DNA from: CAZWVM01 sp964637705
Lineage (GTDB): Bacteria > UBA8481
Direction of reading: 5' to 3'
NCBI GenBank assembly: GCA_964637705.1
Contig: CAZWVM010000063.1
Coordinates: 1 to 17,880 of the forward strand
Length of the DNA stretch: 17,880 nt
The translations under genes were made by a program, and so were the position numbers. Below, in pieces: positions 1 through 6,765 of this stretch (positions are counted from its first letter, which is position 1; each line of letters begins with the position of its first letter). The notes under the pieces were generated by a model, which was not told where the DNA came from, did no database searches, and saw only the letters and a program-made list of their open reading frames with translations.

Positions 1-1036
1 TCCGGCCCACCAGTTCGTTCGTCGTGATGTCCAGGACGAAGATGGAGGTGTCGCGCACGGAGAGGATCTGGAGGATCGAATGCACGGAGATGTGCAGGAC
101 CTCGTTGTAGTCGAGGGAGCCCGAGATCTTCCGGGCGAAATCCAGGAGCGCGAGGAACTCCGAGGGCGTGATCGGGTTCTCCTCCTCGCGGCGCGCGTGC
201 TCCGTCTCGAGTTGCCGGATCCGCGCCTCCATCTCCTTGCGCACGTCGGCAAGGGCCTCGGTATGCTCACCCATGAATCGATCGTCGATCTGGTTCGCGA
301 ACGTCAACCCGAGGCCGCCGACCACGATGATGAGAAGCACCACGACGGTGATCGTGATCCAGCGGATGCGCTGGATCCGCGCCTCGAGGTCGTCCACGAC
401 GCCCACGCGCAGGCCTCCGAAGCGGATCGTGCCGGTCGTGATGGGCATGGAGTAATCGACGATGGGGGGATCGAAGCTGTCGAGCCGCCACGCGGTGCGC
501 CGCTCGATGCGGGGCAGGTGGCCGGCGGGCATCTCCGGAACCGCCGTCGCCGCCTGCTGGTCGCCCGTCAACGCCTCTCGCGCGCTCGCGCTCAGTTCCT
601 TCTCGTCCACGCCCGTCATCGAGGACGTCTGCCCCAGGGGGACGGGACGCCGCCGGATCGACTGGCGGACAATGCCCGCCCGAACGGCGTCCTTCTCCGG
701 GTCACCGATCGAACCGTGAAAGACTTCCGTCATCACCTTGCCGTCGGCGTCCTGGATGATGATATACCTCAGCCCGCTCTGCTGCAGGGCCGCCAGGGAC
801 TGCTCCAGGGTCGTCCTGAGCGCCGCCAAGTCGTTGGTGATGATCGCCTTCTGGTTCGCCAGGCCCAACAGCGTCGGCATGTCACCCGTCCGCCGCTCGT
901 GCTCCTCGTTGATCGTCGGCTCCACGTAGACCTTCTCGACCGCATACAGGGTGGCAAGGGCGGAGATGGCGGCGATGAAAACGACGAGGAGGACGCGGGG
1001 GCGGGAACTGAACTTCATGCGCGAAGGCTTGGCCAT
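1..1036 (-). CDS. Membrane-anchored sensor/signalling protein, C-terminus cut off by the window edge
   Basis: A frame open for 345 residues runs off the left edge. The start is ATG (M-A-K-P-S-R) at 1034-1036; a second in-frame ATG lies 18 nt downstream. Residues about 14-32 form TM1 (LLVVFIAAISALATLY). Residues about 36-222 would be periplasmic and include a Cache/PAS-like strand pattern (YIIIQDADGKV, 91-101). Residues about 225-247 form TM2 (WITITVVVLLIIVVGGLGL). A charged, heptad-like helix follows (about 255-287). From about 292 the sequence (FLALLDFARKISGSLDYNEV, then a helix and SIFVLDITTNELVG) looks like the start of a GAF domain. This layout is typical of a transmembrane histidine kinase, diguanylate cyclase or PP2C/RsbU phosphatase. 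The output domain lies outside the window, so which one cannot be decided. No clear Shine-Dalgarno sequence is seen. Confidence 0.75.
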   Translation of the reverse strand, partial: MAKPSRMKFSSRPRVLLVVFIAAISALATLYAVEKVYVEPTINEEHERRTGDMPTLLGLANQKAIITNDLAALRTTLEQSLAALQQSGLRYIIIQDADGKVMTEVFHGSIGDPEKDAVRAGIVRQSIRRRPVPLGQTSSMTGVDEKELSASAREALTGDQQAATAVPEMPAGHLPRIERRTAWRLDSFDPPIVDYSMPITTGTIRFGGLRVGVVDDLEARIQRIRWITITVVVLLIIVVGGLGLTFANQIDDRFMGEHTEALADVRKEMEARIRQLETEHARREEENPITPSEFLALLDFARKISGSLDYNEVLHISVHSILQILSVRDTSIFVLDITTNELVGR

Positions 1037-1057
1037 TCGTTTCACTAATCCCGTGGA

Positions 1058-1086
1058 AATCTAGCATCCGGCGCCGCCGGGATCAA
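1058..1086 (-). promoter_or_regulatory. Sigma-70-type promoter candidate for the sensor gene
   Basis: On the minus strand, TTGATC (1081-1086) and TAGATT (1058-1063) are separated by exactly 17 nt. They lie 21 nt upstream of the sensor ATG, giving a predicted leader of about 14 nt. Each hexamer is close to consensus. The call is by eye only. Confidence 0.45.
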
Positions 1087-1130
1087 GTTAATCACCCGCG
1101 CCCTTGATCCCCGAAGGTTGAATCGCCACC

Positions 1131-1346
1131 GAGGCAGGGAGACACGGAGAGAGTCCTGCTACCCCTTCTCGAGGCGGGGTCAATGAAGTTTTCCACTTTC
1201 ACCCACCGACTCCCGCAGTCAACGAGGATTTGACATGACCAGGAACCCGATCCGGCTTCACTTTGAGCTCAATACGATTTCCATGATCTCTGCATCACAG
1301 ATTGCGTTGATTCGATCCCTGATCTTCTCGGTGTTCTCCGTGCCTC
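1131..1346. repeat. Diverged inverted-repeat pair of the 'gaggcacggagacac' type in a non-coding gap
   Basis: The gap 1037-1406 has no convincing gene. It holds two inverted arms. The left arm, 1131-1150, reads gaggcagggagacacggaga. The right arm, 1326-1346, is its reverse complement with two substitutions and one extra base. About 175 bp lie between them, with base composition closer to AT than the flanking genes. Short 'gaggcacggagacac' motifs of this kind recur in intergenic DNA of many uncultured bacteria as I recall, but I cannot check copies elsewhere in this genome. It may be a decayed small palindromic or mobile element. The ORFs that cross it (1235-1429 + and the tail of the frame at 1258-1992 -) show no recognisable protein. 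Confidence 0.4.
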
Positions 1347-1348
1347 GA

Positions 1349-1376
1349 GCCCGCCGGAGCGGACGCTTCGGCGGGC
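1349..1376 (-). terminator. Strong hairpin downstream of queA
   Basis: A 12-bp stem (1349-1360 with 1365-1376, one G-T pair) closes a 4-nt loop. It lies 31 nt past the queA stop codon. There is no T-run on the minus side, so this is a GC hairpin that may end the queA operon transcript or protect its 3' end rather than a textbook intrinsic terminator. Confidence 0.45.
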
Positions 1377-1406
1377 GGGTGGTGAAAGAACACCGATTCC
1401 GGGGAT

Positions 1407-2411
1407 TCAGGCCGCCCGGCCCGCGATGAACATCGCGTCGCCGTAGGAGAAAAAACGGAAATCCTCCTCCACGGCGCGTCGATACGCCGTGAAGACGAGA
1501 TCCCCCGCGAAGGCGTGAACGAGCATGAGGAGAGAGGATCCGGGGAGGTGGAAATTCGTCACGAGCGCGTCCACCACCCTCCAGGGATGTCCCGGGCGGA
1601 TGAAGATGTCGGTCTCCCCTGCCGAAAGGCCCGTCCGGGCATGGCTTTCGAGCGCCCGGACCGCGGTCGTACCCACCGCGACGACGCGGGCGCCGGCGGG
1701 TCGCCGCGCGATGGCCTCGAGCGTCGCGGCCGGGATCTCGTAACGCTCCCGGTGAAGCCGCTCCTGCCCCTCGCGCACCGGCGAGAACGTGGCGTAACCG
1801 ACGTCGAGGCGAACGCGCGCGATCGTCACGCCGCGCGCCGCGACGGCGTCGAGGAGGAGCGGCGTGAAGTGAAGCCCGGCGGTTGGCGCCGCGGCCGAGC
1901 CCCCCTCGCGCGCGTAGACCGTCTGGTATCGCTCCCGGTCGATCGGTTCGTCCTCGCGCCCCAGGTAGGGAGGCAGCGGGACGCGGCCGCACCGGGCGGC
2001 CACCGCCCCCGCGTCCTCCGCGCCGAAATCCAGGACCGCGGTCCCCTCCTCCGTCCGGGACTCCAGCCGCGCCGCGCCGCCCGCGAAACGAATCTCCTCG
2101 CCGTCCCGGAGACGCGAGAGCGGCCGGACGAGAGCCGGGACCCTCCGTCCCGCCGCGCGGAGCAGCAGGACCTCCACGCGGCCGCCGCTCGATCGGCGCC
2201 CCTCGAGCCGCGCGGGAAAGACGCGCGAGTCGTTGACGACGATCACGTCGCCGGCGCGCAACAATTCCGTGATCTCCTCGAACCTCCGCCCGGTCTCGAT
2301 CGTTCCCGCCGACGGATCGACCACCATCAGGCGCGAGGCGTCACGCCGCTCGGCGGGATACCGCGCGATGAGACCCGGGGGGATCTCCATCTCGTACCGC
2401 GGATCGGTCAC
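1407..2411 (-). CDS. queA: S-adenosylmethionine:tRNA ribosyltransferase-isomerase QueA
   Basis: QueA transfers and isomerises the ribosyl part of S-adenosylmethionine onto preQ1 at the tRNA wobble position, making epoxyqueuosine (cytosolic queuosine pathway). The 334-aa length is normal for the family. Hallmark stretches are present: LIARYPAERRDASRLMV near the N-terminus, VIVVNDSRVFPARL, the signature SAAAPTAGLHFT, then HPWRVVDALVTNFHLPGSSL and FRFFSYGDAMFI at the C-terminus. I chose the GTG start at 2411 because V-T-D-P-R-Y-E-M lines up with the usual MRVTDFSFE-type N-terminus, and because it overlaps the spoIID stop as GTGA, suggesting translational coupling. An in-frame ATG eight codons later is the alternative. 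The same frame stays open much further upstream, but that part is antisense-like shadow inside spoIID. Confidence 0.95.
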   Translation of the reverse strand: MTDPRYEMEIPPGLIARYPAERRDASRLMVVDPSAGTIETGRRFEEITELLRAGDVIVVNDSRVFPARLEGRRSSGGRVEVLLLRAAGRRVPALVRPLSRLRDGEEIRFAGGAARLESRTEEGTAVLDFGAEDAGAVAARCGRVPLPPYLGREDEPIDRERYQTVYAREGGSAAAPTAGLHFTPLLLDAVAARGVTIARVRLDVGYATFSPVREGQERLHRERYEIPAATLEAIARRPAGARVVAVGTTAVRALESHARTGLSAGETDIFIRPGHPWRVVDALVTNFHLPGSSLLMLVHAFAGDLVFTAYRRAVEEDFRFFSYGDAMFIAGRAA

Positions 2412-3520
2412 GGCGCCGCGAACCCGGCCGGCGAAACGATCGCACCGGGGTAGTACTTCTCGAGGATCTGCCGGTAGCCGAAGCCCGACTCCGCCATGCC
2501 GCGCGCGCCCCACTGGCAGAGCCCGACCCCGTGGCCCCAACCGCGCCCCGTGAAGACCACGCTCGCGCCCGACAACTCCACCTCGCACAGCAGGGACTTC
2601 AGCCGGTCCGGCCCCAGGGTCATGCGCAGACGGGGACCGTCGAATGAGCGCACCGCGGCGCCGCCCCGCCGGGCCCGCCCGGAGACGCGGAAGGAGGAAG
2701 CCCGCCCCGACTCGTCCCGGTCGACGATCTCGATCGCCGCCAGGCGCTCGAGGCCCGCGATGCGCGCGACCGTCCGCGCGGGCACGGCGACGCGCCACGC
2801 ACTGTGAGGGGAGGTGCGGCAATCGGCGTCGGGCAGCGGCTGGAAGACGATCCGGTCCGCATCCTGCCAGGCCGTGTCGTCCGCGAGACGGCGGGCCGTC
2901 GCCGGCCAGGCGCTCGAGGCGCGCTCCGTCATGCCGCCGCACGCGGCGTGGAAGTAGGCCGGCAGGATCCGGCCGTTGACGGTCAGCGCCTCGCCCGCCG
3001 TCCCGTCGACAGCCTCGTTCGTCGTGTCCCTCTCGGCCGACATCCCGCGGTAGACCTGGTCGGAGACGGTCGCGGCGAGCACGACGTCGCCCGCGGGACG
3101 CGCCCCCGTCCCGAATCCCATCCGCCAGAGCGCGTAGGTGCGTGCGGCGACGGCCTGTGCCTTCAGGGCCTCCCGGGGCCACGCCGAGGGCATCTCCGAC
3201 GGCACCACGCCCCTCAGGTAATCCTCGAGGCCGACGACGTTCTCGACCGAGACCTTCGCGCCGCGGACTCGCGTCACGCGGATCCGGCCGCGGTAGAGCC
3301 TTCGGTTCACGCGCACGGGCTCCGTGTCGGGCCCGAAGACCGCCGGCAGGGCCGACCGCGAAGTGAGCCGGACCTCCCGGCCGGCGTGCCGGATCGAGAC
3401 GGACGGGAAGACGCCGAGGGAGACGCGGACGAGAACCTCCGCTCGCGCCGGGCGGGTCCCGAAACAGGCGAAAACCAGGGCGAGGAACACGAGAGAACGC
3501 CGCGCGGTATGTGCCGTCAT
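2408..3520 (-). CDS. SpoIID/LytB-domain exported protein (probable peptidoglycan lytic enzyme)
   Basis: A 370-aa protein with an N-terminal signal peptide (hydrophobic 9-20, likely cleavage after A-R-A at 25-27). The SpoIID/LytB domain carries the characteristic block VVPSEMPSAWPREALKAQAV (105-124), where E109 matches the catalytic Glu of SpoIID. It is followed by AYFHAACGGMTE (188-199) and the C-terminal signature GWGHGVGLCQWGARGM (327-342) ending in LEKYYPG. In Bacillus, SpoIID is a lytic transglycosylase acting on denuded glycan strands during engulfment. In Gram-negatives the domain is taken to be an envelope amidase-enhancer or lytic enzyme, not a sporulation marker. It sits 42 bp after the dksA-like gene and overlaps queA by 4 bp. 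No obvious ribosome binding site precedes the ATG. Confidence 0.88.
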   Translation of the reverse strand: MTAHTARRSLVFLALVFACFGTRPARAEVLVRVSLGVFPSVSIRHAGREVRLTSRSALPAVFGPDTEPVRVNRRLYRGRIRVTRVRGAKVSVENVVGLEDYLRGVVPSEMPSAWPREALKAQAVAARTYALWRMGFGTGARPAGDVVLAATVSDQVYRGMSAERDTTNEAVDGTAGEALTVNGRILPAYFHAACGGMTERASSAWPATARRLADDTAWQDADRIVFQPLPDADCRTSPHSAWRVAVPARTVARIAGLERLAAIEIVDRDESGRASSFRVSGRARRGGAAVRSFDGPRLRMTLGPDRLKSLLCEVELSGASVVFTGRGWGHGVGLCQWGARGMAESGFGYRQILEKYYPGAIVSPAGFAAP

Positions 3521-3562
3521 GTCACGAAAGCCGGCGGAATGCCGCGCCGGGCGGATACCCGT

Positions 3563-4048
3563 CTACTTCGCGAACTCCCCGCGCTCCTCGCGCCGGCGGC
3601 AGGAGATGCAGGTCGGGGCGTGCGGCAGGGCCTCGAGCCGCTCGGGCTCGATCTTGCACCCGCAGCGGATGCACTGGCCGAAGGTGCCCTCGTCGAGCCG
3701 ACGCAGCGCGTCCTGCACCTGCTTCAACTGCTCGGCCTCCGTGTTCTTGATCTCGCGGTTGATCATGCCGACCTCATGCTGCGAGGCGACGTCCGCGATG
3801 TCACCCACGTTGGCGGCGTCGGAGGCGGCGCCATCGTCGAGAAGATCCCCGAGGCGGGACTTGAGCTTGGCCAGGTCCTTCTGCAGTCTCTCGCGGATGC
3901 GCGAGAGGTTGATCTTGACGGCGGGCGTCTTCGGGGCGGGCTTCTTCTTCGCCGCCTTCGCCGCGGGCCGGGAGGCCGCGCTCTTGCGGGCCGCCGGTTT
4001 CGCGACCTTCTTCGCCGTCTTCTTCACTGCGGTTGTCTTCTTCGCCAT
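3563..4048 (-). CDS. DksA/TraR-family C4 zinc-finger protein with Lys/Ala-rich tail
   Basis: A 161-aa protein. Residues 1-45 are a histone-H1-like Lys/Ala/Pro tail (KKT, AAKK and PAAR motifs). Residues about 46-120 form the coiled-coil hairpin. D83, D86 and A88 (GDIADVAS) match the DxxDxA tip that in E. coli DksA enters the RNA polymerase secondary channel. The C4 zinc finger is C126-C129...C147-C150 (QCIRCG...TCISC), with the typical G-x-F/Y-G-x-C approach. The likely role is a cytosolic RNA polymerase-binding regulator; the basic tail could add DNA or RNA contact (inference). The start is ATG at 4046-4048 with AGGGA 5 nt upstream. The reading frame extends further upstream but gives shadow sequence only. 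It is first in a likely dksA-spoIID-queA operon and divergent from rpsT. Confidence 0.9.
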   Translation of the reverse strand: MAKKTTAVKKTAKKVAKPAARKSAASRPAAKAAKKKPAPKTPAVKINLSRIRERLQKDLAKLKSRLGDLLDDGAASDAANVGDIADVASQHEVGMINREIKNTEAEQLKQVQDALRRLDEGTFGQCIRCGCKIEPERLEALPHAPTCISCRRREERGEFAK

Positions 4049-4122
4049 GTCCGTCCCTGCCTCAATGTTGATGCGCCCGCGCCGGCGTCCACGAGGGACG
4101 ACACGGCGGGAAACGAGCGGCT

Positions 4123-4151
4123 TTTCTACACCGATTCCACGGGCTTGAAAA
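4123..4151 (-). promoter_or_regulatory. Possible promoter of the dksA-spoIID-queA operon
   Basis: Minus-strand TTTTCA (4146-4151) and TAGAAA (4123-4128) are 17 nt apart, about 75 nt upstream of the dksA-like ATG. Each hexamer matches consensus at four of six positions. This is the best candidate in the divergent gap, but it is weak. Confidence 0.3.
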
Positions 4152-4187
4152 GCGAAAAAGAGCAGTCGCCCGAAATCCTCAATTTCC

Positions 4188-4215
4188 TTGACCCCGGACC
4201 GGGTCCTGCTATCGT
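4188..4215 (+). promoter_or_regulatory. Sigma-70-type promoter of rpsT
   Basis: TTGACC (4188-4193) and TATCGT (4210-4215) are spaced by 16 nt. They stand about 95 nt before the rpsT start, leaving a leader of roughly 85-90 nt. Confidence 0.5.
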
Positions 4216-4225
4216 GTCTCCCCGT

Positions 4226-4282
4226 CCCGGCTCGCGCCGGGCCCGCGCCGCACCGCGCCGCGGGAACCGCGCCCCGGCGCGG
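4226..4282 (+). promoter_or_regulatory. Structured GC-rich leader of rpsT
   Basis: The predicted 5' leader holds two hairpins: 4226-4231 with 4236-4241 (6 bp, TCGC loop) and 4253-4260 with 4275-4282 (8 bp, 14-nt loop). The second ends 13 nt before the AAGGAG ribosome site (4296-4301). E. coli S20 represses translation of its own mRNA, so an autoregulatory role is possible. The local GC content alone could also give such pairing. Confidence 0.3.
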
Positions 4283-4309
4283 CGAAACGCAAGTGAAGGA
4301 GCAATCACG

Positions 4310-4567
4310 ATGGCGAAAAGGCATCCCGATGCGCTGAAGAAGGCGCGCCAGGCGATCAAGCGGAACCAGCGAAACCGGTCGGCCCTGGCCGCGGTCAAGA
4401 CCCTCAGGAAGAACGCGGAGACGGCGGCGACGCCGGAGGCGAAGGCCGAAGCCCTCAAGAAGGCCGTGAGCGCCATCGCCAAGGCCGCCCGCAAGAAGAT
4501 CATGCACCGCAACAAGGCGGCGCGCATCATCTCGCGCCTCTCGAAGAAGTCCGCGGCGAAGAAGTAG
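4310..4567 (+). CDS. rpsT: 30S ribosomal protein S20
   Basis: An 85-aa, very basic, all-helical protein. It has the typical S20 pattern: MAKRHPDALKKARQAIKRNQRNR at the start, a middle K-TLRKNAETA segment, and the C-terminal HRNKAARIISRLSKK block. S20 binds 16S rRNA early in 30S assembly. The ATG at 4310 follows a strong AAGGAG with an 8-nt spacer; the upstream part of the open frame is not coding. It converges on holA, and holA-rpsT neighbourhood is also seen in Bacillus, which supports both calls. Confidence 0.96.
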   Translation: MAKRHPDALKKARQAIKRNQRNRSALAAVKTLRKNAETAATPEAKAEALKKAVSAIAKAARKKIMHRNKAARIISRLSKKSAAKK

Positions 4568-4576
4568 TCCTCTCCC

Positions 4577-4601
4577 CGCCCGGCGGAGACCCCGCCGGGC
4601 G
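4577..4601. terminator. Hairpin between convergent rpsT and holA
   Basis: A perfect 10-bp GC stem (4577-4586 with 4592-4601) with a 5-nt loop, 9 nt after the rpsT stop and 30 nt past the holA stop on the other strand. There is no T-run on either side. It probably serves both transcripts. Confidence 0.5.
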
Positions 4602-4631
4602 ACCCGGCCCGCGCGGTCCGCGCCGCGGTCG

Positions 4632-5636
4632 TCAGAGATCCAGCAGTTTCAGCGTCGCAAGCTCGATGCGCGCCGAGGCCTGGTCGATCGGCTTGCTCTT
4701 CAGGGCCAGGTCCAGCTCCAGGAGCGTCTCCAGGGCCCGGTCGATCCGCTCGGCCGGCCATCGCCGCGCGTGGACCTCGATCGAGGGTCTCCGGAACGCC
4801 GGAATCTCCTCGCCCTGCGCGAGCGCGGCGATGTCCGAGAGCTTCCCGAAGAGAATGCTCACCGCCCGTATCCCGTCGCGCCCCGAATCGGTCGCGCGCG
4901 CCGCCAGCGCCACCGCCCTCGAGTCGCCGGCCAGCACCGACTCGGCCCACTCCGTCGCCGCGCGCTCCCGGTGATCCGAAAGAAGCTCGTCCACCGTCCG
5001 CCGCGTGATCGGGCCCTCCGCGGCCATGCCGAGCTTGGCGATCTCCGAGGCCAGTTCCTCCGGGTCGAGCCCGACCCGCTCCACGACGGCCGGCACCGCA
5101 TCGGAGGCGATCTTCACGCCGCGCCGCGCCGCGTGCTCCAGGACCCACCGCACGGCCTCCGTCTCGGTCGAGGGCGCATAGCAATACACCGCCGCCCGCT
5201 TCTCGAGGAACCAAACCACGATCTCGTTCGCGGCGAGTTGGCGCGCGGGCAGGGGCTTCTGCATCTTCAGGACGAGAAGCGTATTCCCGTCGAGGTCTTT
5301 CAGCCGCTCGAGAAGCCCGGGATAGCGTTTCTCGTCGAGGAGGGGCTCCGCCTCGGAGACGATGACGACCTGGCAGCCGCCGAAAAGAGGGAGGGACTGG
5401 AGCGCGTCCATGACCTCGCGGGGCTCGCACTCGGCCGCCGAGAGCCGGATGCGGCCGGCGCCCGGCGTCTCCTCCCCGGCCATTTCCGTGACGATCCTGC
5501 GCTCCAGTTCGCGGATCGCGACCGCGTCGGAACCGGCGAGCAGGAAGGCCCGCGGCGGATTCTTCCGGAAGAAGGACTCCTCGGCCTGGGCGCGCCGCGG
5601 AAAGCGCGGAAGCGACGACGGCGCCCGGGCGCTCAG
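4632..5636 (-). CDS. holA: DNA polymerase III, delta subunit (clamp loader)
   Basis: HolA opens the beta sliding clamp as part of the clamp-loader complex. The protein has the HolA order: an N-terminal FLLAGSDAVAIRELERRIV (compare the usual YLLYGED block), VMDALQSLPLFGGCQVVIV, then the helical lid region (GLDPEELASEIAKLG) and the C-terminal collar domain ending LELDLALKSKPIDQASARIELATLKLL. No ATG, GTG or TTG occurs in frame between the lptE stop and the conserved FLLAGSD block. The best start is CTG at 5634-5636, which overlaps the lptE stop as CTGA and has GAGGTG 8 nt upstream (5645-5650). That gives 334 aa, normal for HolA. The lptE-holA order matches the enterobacterial leuS-lptE-holA locus. 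Confidence 0.9.
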   Translation of the reverse strand: MSARAPSSLPRFPRRAQAEESFFRKNPPRAFLLAGSDAVAIRELERRIVTEMAGEETPGAGRIRLSAAECEPREVMDALQSLPLFGGCQVVIVSEAEPLLDEKRYPGLLERLKDLDGNTLLVLKMQKPLPARQLAANEIVVWFLEKRAAVYCYAPSTETEAVRWVLEHAARRGVKIASDAVPAVVERVGLDPEELASEIAKLGMAAEGPITRRTVDELLSDHRERAATEWAESVLAGDSRAVALAARATDSGRDGIRAVSILFGKLSDIAALAQGEEIPAFRRPSIEVHARRWPAERIDRALETLLELDLALKSKPIDQASARIELATLKLLDL

Positions 5637-6223
5637 CGCCGCGTCACCTCGCCCGGCTGGATGCCGGACTGGTGGTTGGGATCGGTGAAGAGAAGATCGT
5701 CGGCCGTGTATTGCCTCTGCTCGAAGATGTAATACAGGATGTCGCGCGCCAGCTCGTCGGCCGCCTTGAAGATCGCCGATTCCTCGGTCTCGGGAGGCGA
5801 GGCGAGCAGCGAGTAGGAGGTGACGCCGTCGATGTCCTCGATCGTCCAGACCGTGCGGCCCGCCTGGCGATCCTCCAGGGAGACCCGGCAGAGGATGCGG
5901 ATCTTGTACTGGACGATGCGGTTCGTCTGGTCCCATGAGATCGGGATCTGCTGGTAGCGGACGATCTCGCCGCGGATCACGCCGTCGGCCTCCTCGACCC
6001 GGGGCGTCACCGCCAGCTTGCTCGAGGCCATGAACTCGTGGAGCACGCGCTGCGTCACGTCGAGCTCCAGCCCCGCCCGCTCGGTGCGATTCGTGAAGGT
6101 CGGGATGGCGACGGAGCGCATCGCGGCCGGAAGCGAGACCTGGGGATCCTGGCAGTCGGCGGCCATCATCAGCGGCGCGCAGGCCACGAACAGCGTGATC
6201 ATCCATCGACGGGCATTCCGCAT
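5633..6223 (-). CDS. lptE: LPS-assembly protein LptE
   Basis: LptE plugs the LptD barrel and helps insert lipopolysaccharide into the outer membrane. The 196-aa protein has a short signal sequence. It then has the LptE pattern: MRSVAIPTFTNRTERAGLE, LDVTQRVLHEF, ADGVIRGEIVRYQQIPISWD, a YKIRILCRVSLEDRQAGRTVW strand pair and the C-terminal AADELARDILYYIFE helix. The ATG at 6223 has GGGAGGG about 6 nt upstream; a Met 20 codons further up is in frame but has no such site. The lipoprotein signal is unusual: neither Cys15 (LFVAC) nor Cys24 (MAADC, with Asp before Cys) is a standard lipobox. The call rests on sequence pattern plus the adjacent holA. Confidence 0.8.
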   Translation of the reverse strand: MRNARRWMITLFVACAPLMMAADCQDPQVSLPAAMRSVAIPTFTNRTERAGLELDVTQRVLHEFMASSKLAVTPRVEEADGVIRGEIVRYQQIPISWDQTNRIVQYKIRILCRVSLEDRQAGRTVWTIEDIDGVTSYSLLASPPETEESAIFKAADELARDILYYIFEQRQYTADDLLFTDPNHQSGIQPGEVTRR

Positions 6224-6254
6224 CTCGTTCCCTCCCCGAGAGTTCTCGGCTCCC

Positions 6255-6283
6255 TGTATATCGCCTCGAGAGGTTTTTTCCAA
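6255..6283 (-). promoter_or_regulatory. Promoter of lptE-holA
   Basis: Minus-strand TTGGAA (6278-6283) and TATACA (6255-6260) are separated by 17 nt. They lie 31 nt upstream of the lptE ATG, giving a leader of about 25 nt that holds the ribosome site. Confidence 0.5.
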
Positions 6284-6325
6284 GCGTCAATTCCTCATCC
6301 TGTGGATGAAGGGCCCGGCGAAATC

Positions 6326-6334
6326 TGCTATGAT
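6326..6334 (+). promoter_or_regulatory. Extended -10 promoter of the TauE/SafE gene
   Basis: TG-C-TATGAT (6326-6334) is an extended -10 element one base from the TATAAT consensus. No good -35 is seen at the usual distance, as expected for this class. The predicted start point, about 6341, leaves a leader of about 19 nt holding AAGGAG (6346-6351). Confidence 0.5.
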
Positions 6335-6359
6335 CGAGACCTGACAAGGAGCCCTTCGC

Positions 6360-6722
6360 ATGCCTCTCGTCGTTCTTTACATCCTCCTCGGCGTCGCCGT
6401 CGGAGCTTTCAGCGGCCTCCTGGGAATCGGGGGAGGCGTCGTCCTCATTCCCGCCCTCATCTTCCTCTTCAAGATGACCCAGCACCAGGCCCAGGGAACG
6501 ACGATGGCCATGCTCGTCCCCCCCATCGGACTTCTCGCGGCCTGGACCTATTACAAGGCGGGCCACGTGAATCTCGTCGCCGCCGCCGCGCTCTGCGCCG
6601 GTTTCGTGCTCGGCTCCTACTACGGGGCGAAGTGGGCCGTGAACCTCCCGGGGGTCTGGCTCCACAGGGTCTTTGGCGGAGTGCTCATCGCCATCGGCAT
6701 CAAGATGATCTTCACGAGGTGA
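6360..6722 (+). CDS. Half-size TauE/SafE-family membrane protein
   Basis: A 120-aa protein with about four membrane segments (3-20, 26-38, 48-64, 72-90, with a last one about 103-117). It carries the family signature GLLGIGGGVVLIPAL near residues 19-33. TauE/SafE proteins are putative sulfite, sulfonate or other anion transporters with two homologous halves, about 250 aa. This protein has only one half, so it would have to dimerise. Such single-repeat members are known, and nothing here suggests a frameshift: the next gene converges and the stop is followed by a hairpin. AAGGAG with an 8-nt spacer fixes the ATG start. The substrate cannot be told. Confidence 0.85.
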   Translation: MPLVVLYILLGVAVGAFSGLLGIGGGVVLIPALIFLFKMTQHQAQGTTMAMLVPPIGLLAAWTYYKAGHVNLVAAAALCAGFVLGSYYGAKWAVNLPGVWLHRVFGGVLIAIGIKMIFTR

Positions 6723-6746
6723 CCGGCCCGCGCCGGGTTGGGCCGG
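6723..6746. terminator. Hairpin between convergent TauE/SafE and formyltransferase genes
   Basis: A 7-bp stem (6723-6729 with 6740-6746) with a 10-nt loop begins right after the TauE/SafE stop codon. There is no T-run. It may end transcription from either side. Confidence 0.35.
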
Positions 6747-6765
6747 ACGGCGCGCGGGGCAGGCG

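Noticed and set aside
1407..3182. 591-codon version of queA
   Set aside because: The first 257 codons are an overlapping frame of spoIID; the conserved QueA sequence begins at 2411.
2408..3520. SpoIID as a sign of endospore formation
   Set aside because: SpoIID/LytB domains are common in non-sporulating Gram-negatives, and no other sporulation gene is seen.
6360..6722. TauE/SafE gene as a frameshifted or truncated pseudogene
   Set aside because: The promoter, ribosome site and stop are all well placed, no second half follows, and single-repeat family members are known.
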